A stretch of DNA of 64,000 bases from positions 124,001 through 188,000 of the forward strand of contig NZ_VEGH01000006.1 in NCBI RefSeq assembly GCF_007679345.1. The letters are read 5' to 3'. Position numbers and translations under genes: made by a program. Every line of letters starts with the position of its first letter. Position 1 is the first letter of the stretch. Below are positions 62,038 to 64,000 of this stretch, one piece after another. The DNA is from Cellulosimicrobium cellulans. GTDB lineage: Bacteria > Actinomycetota > Actinomycetes > Actinomycetales > Cellulomonadaceae. The notes beneath the pieces were generated by a model. The model made no database searches, was not told the DNA's origin, and saw only the letters and a list, made by a program, of their open reading frames with translations.

Positions 62038-63402
62038 TCAGGCGTCCTCGGCGTCCGCCGCCGCGGGGCGCTTCCGCCCGGGCGCGACCGCCAGCACCGT
62101 CGCCATGAGCTCGCCGCGGGACACGCGGATCCGCAGCGAGTCCTTGGCGGCGACCTCGGTCGCCTCGCGCACGACGCGCCCGTCGGACGTCTGCACCACG
62201 GCGTACCCGCGGTCGAGCGTCGCGGCGGGGGACAGCGCCCGGACCTGCGCGGCGAGCGCCCGGGTCGAGGTCACCGCGCCGGCGAGCGCGTGGTCGAGGC
62301 TCCGCCGGGCGTGGTCCCGGGCGCGCAGCACCTCGGCCTCCCGGGTCTCGACCATCGTCTGCGGGCGGGCGAGCACCGGGCGGCTGCGGACCTGCTCCAG
62401 GCCGGCGGCCTCGCGGGCGACCCGGTGCTCGACGGCCGACCGGATCCGGGCGCGGGCCTGCGTGACGCGGGCCCGCTCCTCGCCGACGTCCGGCACGATC
62501 CGCTTCGCGGCGTCCGTGGGGGTGGACGCGCGGTAGTCGGCGACCAGGTCCAGCAGCGGGGTGTCGGTCTCGTGGCCGATCGCGGACACCAGCGGGGTCC
62601 GGCAGGCCGCGGCGGCGCGCACCATCGCCTCGTTGCTGAACGGCAGCAGGTCCTCGACCGAGCCGCCGCCGCGCGCGACCACGATCACCTCGACCCGCGG
62701 GTCGGCGTCCAGCTCGGCGATAGCCCGGCTGACCTGCGGCACCGCGCCGACGCCCTGCACCGCGACCTCGCGGATGACGAACTCCACCTGCGGCCAGCGC
62801 GCGCGGGCGTTCACCACCACGTCGTGCTCCGCCTTCGACTCCCGCCCGCACACCAGGCCGACGACCCGGGGCAGGAAGGGCAGCGGCACCCGGCGCTCGG
62901 GGTCGAACAGGCCCTCCGCGGCCAGCACCCGCTTGAGGTGCTCGATCCGGGCGAGCAGCTCGCCGACGCCGACCGCGCGCACCTCGTCGGCGTTGAGCTG
63001 CAGCGTGCCGCGCTTGGTCCAGAACGTCGGGCGCGCGTGCACCACCACGTGCGCCCCCTCGGCGAGCGGGGTGGCGGCGCCGGACAGCACGCCCGCCGGC
63101 ATCGACACGGGCAGCGACATGTCGGTGTCCGTGTCGCGCAGCGTGAGGAACGCGATGTTCGCGCCCGGGCGCCGGTTGAGCTGGACGACCTGGCCCTCGA
63201 CCCACAGCGGCGACATCTTGGCGACGTAGTCGGCGATCTTCACCGAGAGCAGCCGCACGGGCCAGGGGCGCTCGGCGGTGGTCTCGTTCGCGCGGGCGGG
63301 CAGCTCGGCGGGCGCGCCGGGTGCCGGGGTGCCGGCTGCCGGCGCGCCGGGGGCGCCGCCGGCTCCCGCGCGGGCGGTCGTGGGGGAGGACTGCTGCTGC
63401 AC
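62038..63402 (-). CDS. xseA: Exodeoxyribonuclease VII large subunit
   Basis: A 454-aa catalytic subunit. After an Ala/Pro-rich N-terminus of about 45 residues comes the OB domain (LLSVKIADYVAKMSPLWVEG; GANIAFLTLRDTDTDMSLPV). The nuclease core follows (VGLVCGRESKAEHDVVVNAR, VEVIVVARGGGSVEDLLPFS, PLVSAIGHETDTPLLDLVAD) and a long coiled coil with DRGYAVVQTSDGRVV near the end. GTG 63402 has CAGGGT 6 nt upstream and no ribosome site, so the message may be leaderless. Confidence 0.94.
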   Translation of the reverse strand: MQQQSSPTTARAGAGGAPGAPAAGTPAPGAPAELPARANETTAERPWPVRLLSVKIADYVAKMSPLWVEGQVVQLNRRPGANIAFLTLRDTDTDMSLPVSMPAGVLSGAATPLAEGAHVVVHARPTFWTKRGTLQLNADEVRAVGVGELLARIEHLKRVLAAEGLFDPERRVPLPFLPRVVGLVCGRESKAEHDVVVNARARWPQVEFVIREVAVQGVGAVPQVSRAIAELDADPRVEVIVVARGGGSVEDLLPFSNEAMVRAAAACRTPLVSAIGHETDTPLLDLVADYRASTPTDAAKRIVPDVGEERARVTQARARIRSAVEHRVAREAAGLEQVRSRPVLARPQTMVETREAEVLRARDHARRSLDHALAGAVTSTRALAAQVRALSPAATLDRGYAVVQTSDGRVVREATEVAAKDSLRIRVSRGELMATVLAVAPGRKRPAAADAEDA

Positions 63403-63466
63403 GGGCCCACCCTGCCACGCGCTCCCGACACCGCGCGGCGGGGCGCACGCCGACCCTCCGACTCTC

Positions 63467-63732
63467 GCGCCGAGATGGGACTCTCGCGCCGAGATAGGAC
63501 CGTCGCGCCGAGATAGGACTCTCGCGCCGAGATAGGACCGTCGCGCCGAGATAGGACCGTCGCGCCGAGATAGGACCGTCGCGCCGAGATAGGACTCCCG
63601 ACGGTCCTACGTCGGCGCGCGGGTCCTACCTCGGCGCGCGGGTCCTGCCTCGGGGAGCGGGTCCTGCCTCGGGGAGCGGGTCCTACCTCGGCGAGCGGGT
63701 CCTGCCTCGGCGGGCGGGTCCTGCCTCGGCGC
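63467..63732. repeat. Giant palindromic array, 7 direct + 7 inverted 19-bp units
   Basis: Seven direct units start at 63467, 63486, 63505, 63524, 63543, 63562 and 63581 (consensus GCGCCGAGATAGGACCGTC). Seven inverted units start at 63600, 63619, 63638, 63657, 63676, 63695 and 63714 (consensus GCGGGTCCTRCCTCGGCGC). There is no spacer at the junction 63599/63600. Direct copies are nearly identical; inverted copies vary more. The array fills most of the 381-bp divergent spacer between xseA and ispH; the rest is GC-rich with the ispH promoter. Confidence 0.95.
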
Positions 63733-63771
63733 AGCGCGGCGGCTCGCCCGACCGCCGCCCGCCGGGCGACC

Positions 63772-63777
63772 TACGAT
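63772..63777 (+). promoter_or_regulatory. -10 box of leaderless ispH promoter
   Basis: TACGAT ends 6 nt before GTG 63784. There is no ribosome-binding site. The repeat array ends 39 bp upstream, just beyond the expected -35 position. Confidence 0.65.
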
Positions 63778-63783
63778 GGGCGC

Positions 63784-64000
63784 GTGACCCTCGGCACCGA
63801 GCCCGGCCCCGCGACCGCGGGCCGTCGCGTGCTCCTGGCCGCACCCCGCGGGTACTGCGCCGGCGTGGACCGCGCGGTCGTCGCCGTCGAGCAGGCCCTC
63901 GAGCACTACGGGGCCCCGGTGTACGTCCGCAAGGAGATCGTGCACAACCGGCACGTCGTGGACACCCTCGCCGCCCGCGGCGCCGTGTTCGTCGACGAGA
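63784..64000 (+). CDS. ispH: 4-hydroxy-3-methylbut-2-enyl diphosphate reductase, 5' part
   Basis: The first 72 codons of IspH (LytB), the last enzyme of the MEP isoprenoid pathway, cut by the window end. [20 protein letters not shown] holds the first Fe-S cluster cysteine, and [20 protein letters not shown] the conserved His; both are exact family motifs. It lies divergent from xseA, as in many actinomycetes. The message is predicted to be leaderless. Confidence 0.93.
   Translation, partial: MTLGTEPGPATAGRRVLLAAPRGYCAGVDRAVVAVEQALEHYGAPVYVRKEIVHNRHVVDTLAARGAVFVDE

Noticed and set aside
63467..63732. Array considered as a CRISPR.
   Set aside because: Units abut with no variable spacers, the unit is only 19 bp, orientation flips in the middle, and no cas gene is present.
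63467..63732. Array considered as a simple convergent-gene terminator.
   Set aside because: The flanking genes xseA and ispH are divergent, so no transcript from them needs to end there.

Overview
The window is a very GC-rich (roughly three quarters G+C) chromosome segment from an actinomycete. The supporting signs are a mycothiol conjugate amidase, GAF-ANTAR and DUF4307 proteins, abundant GTG starts, 4-bp stop/start overlaps, and many starts placed 6-7 nt after a TANNNT box, which indicates leaderless mRNAs. A plant-polymer-degrading Cellulomonadaceae-like organism is my best guess, but it is an inference. I saw no tRNA, rRNA, CRISPR array, IS element or phage gene.

Layout. 0.07-9.3 kb: a GAF-ANTAR regulator, a TusA-like protein, a siderophore-interacting flavoreductase, a MarR/MFS divergent pair, a four-gene ABC exporter plus two-component operon, and a Bax-inhibitor-like membrane protein. 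9.4-25.3 kb: a pectin/galacturonate catabolic island. A nine-gene minus-strand operon (two sugar permeases, binding protein, FAH hydrolase, kduD, kduI, GH105 hydrolase, uxaC, uxaB) faces plus-strand Gfo/Idh/MocA dehydrogenase, LacI regulator, kdgK and uxaA. Galacturonate would pass UxaC-UxaB-UxaA to 2-keto-3-deoxygluconate (KDG). Unsaturated uronate released by GH105 would pass KduI-KduD to KDG. KdgK phosphorylates KDG. The aldolase is outside the window. Three near-identical palindromes (GAGRAACCSGTTYCTS) sit at the promoters and are very probably the LacI-type operator.

25.4-64 kb: a housekeeping backbone whose gene order, as I remember it, resembles Mycobacterium tuberculosis Rv1077-Rv1110: cbs, metB, greA, DUF4307, mca, small membrane protein, hemolysin III, short-chain Z-prenyl synthase, phoH2, fumC, xseB, xseA, ispH. 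Accessory genes are interleaved: cstA, aldO, FKBP, deoD, msrA, ilvA, an ArsR/SRPBCC pair, a FUSC/MarR pair, a chemoreceptor, carbonic anhydrase, an lpqY-sugABC-like transporter and a PfkB kinase.

The most unusual structure is a family of intergenic palindromic arrays: short units of about 19-20 bp, each containing a CCGAG-type core, repeated n times directly and then n times inverted. The largest (63467-63732) has exactly 7+7 units of 19 bp just upstream of ispH. A 2+2 array with the same core lies at 33574-33649, and related hairpins lie at 39171-39249, 47830-47897 and 58826-58901. Other notable points are an identical DosR-like 14-bp palindrome upstream of fumC and of the chemoreceptor, a single-base frameshift in that chemoreceptor, and a divergent ArsR/SRPBCC pair whose whole 16-bp spacer is an inverted repeat.
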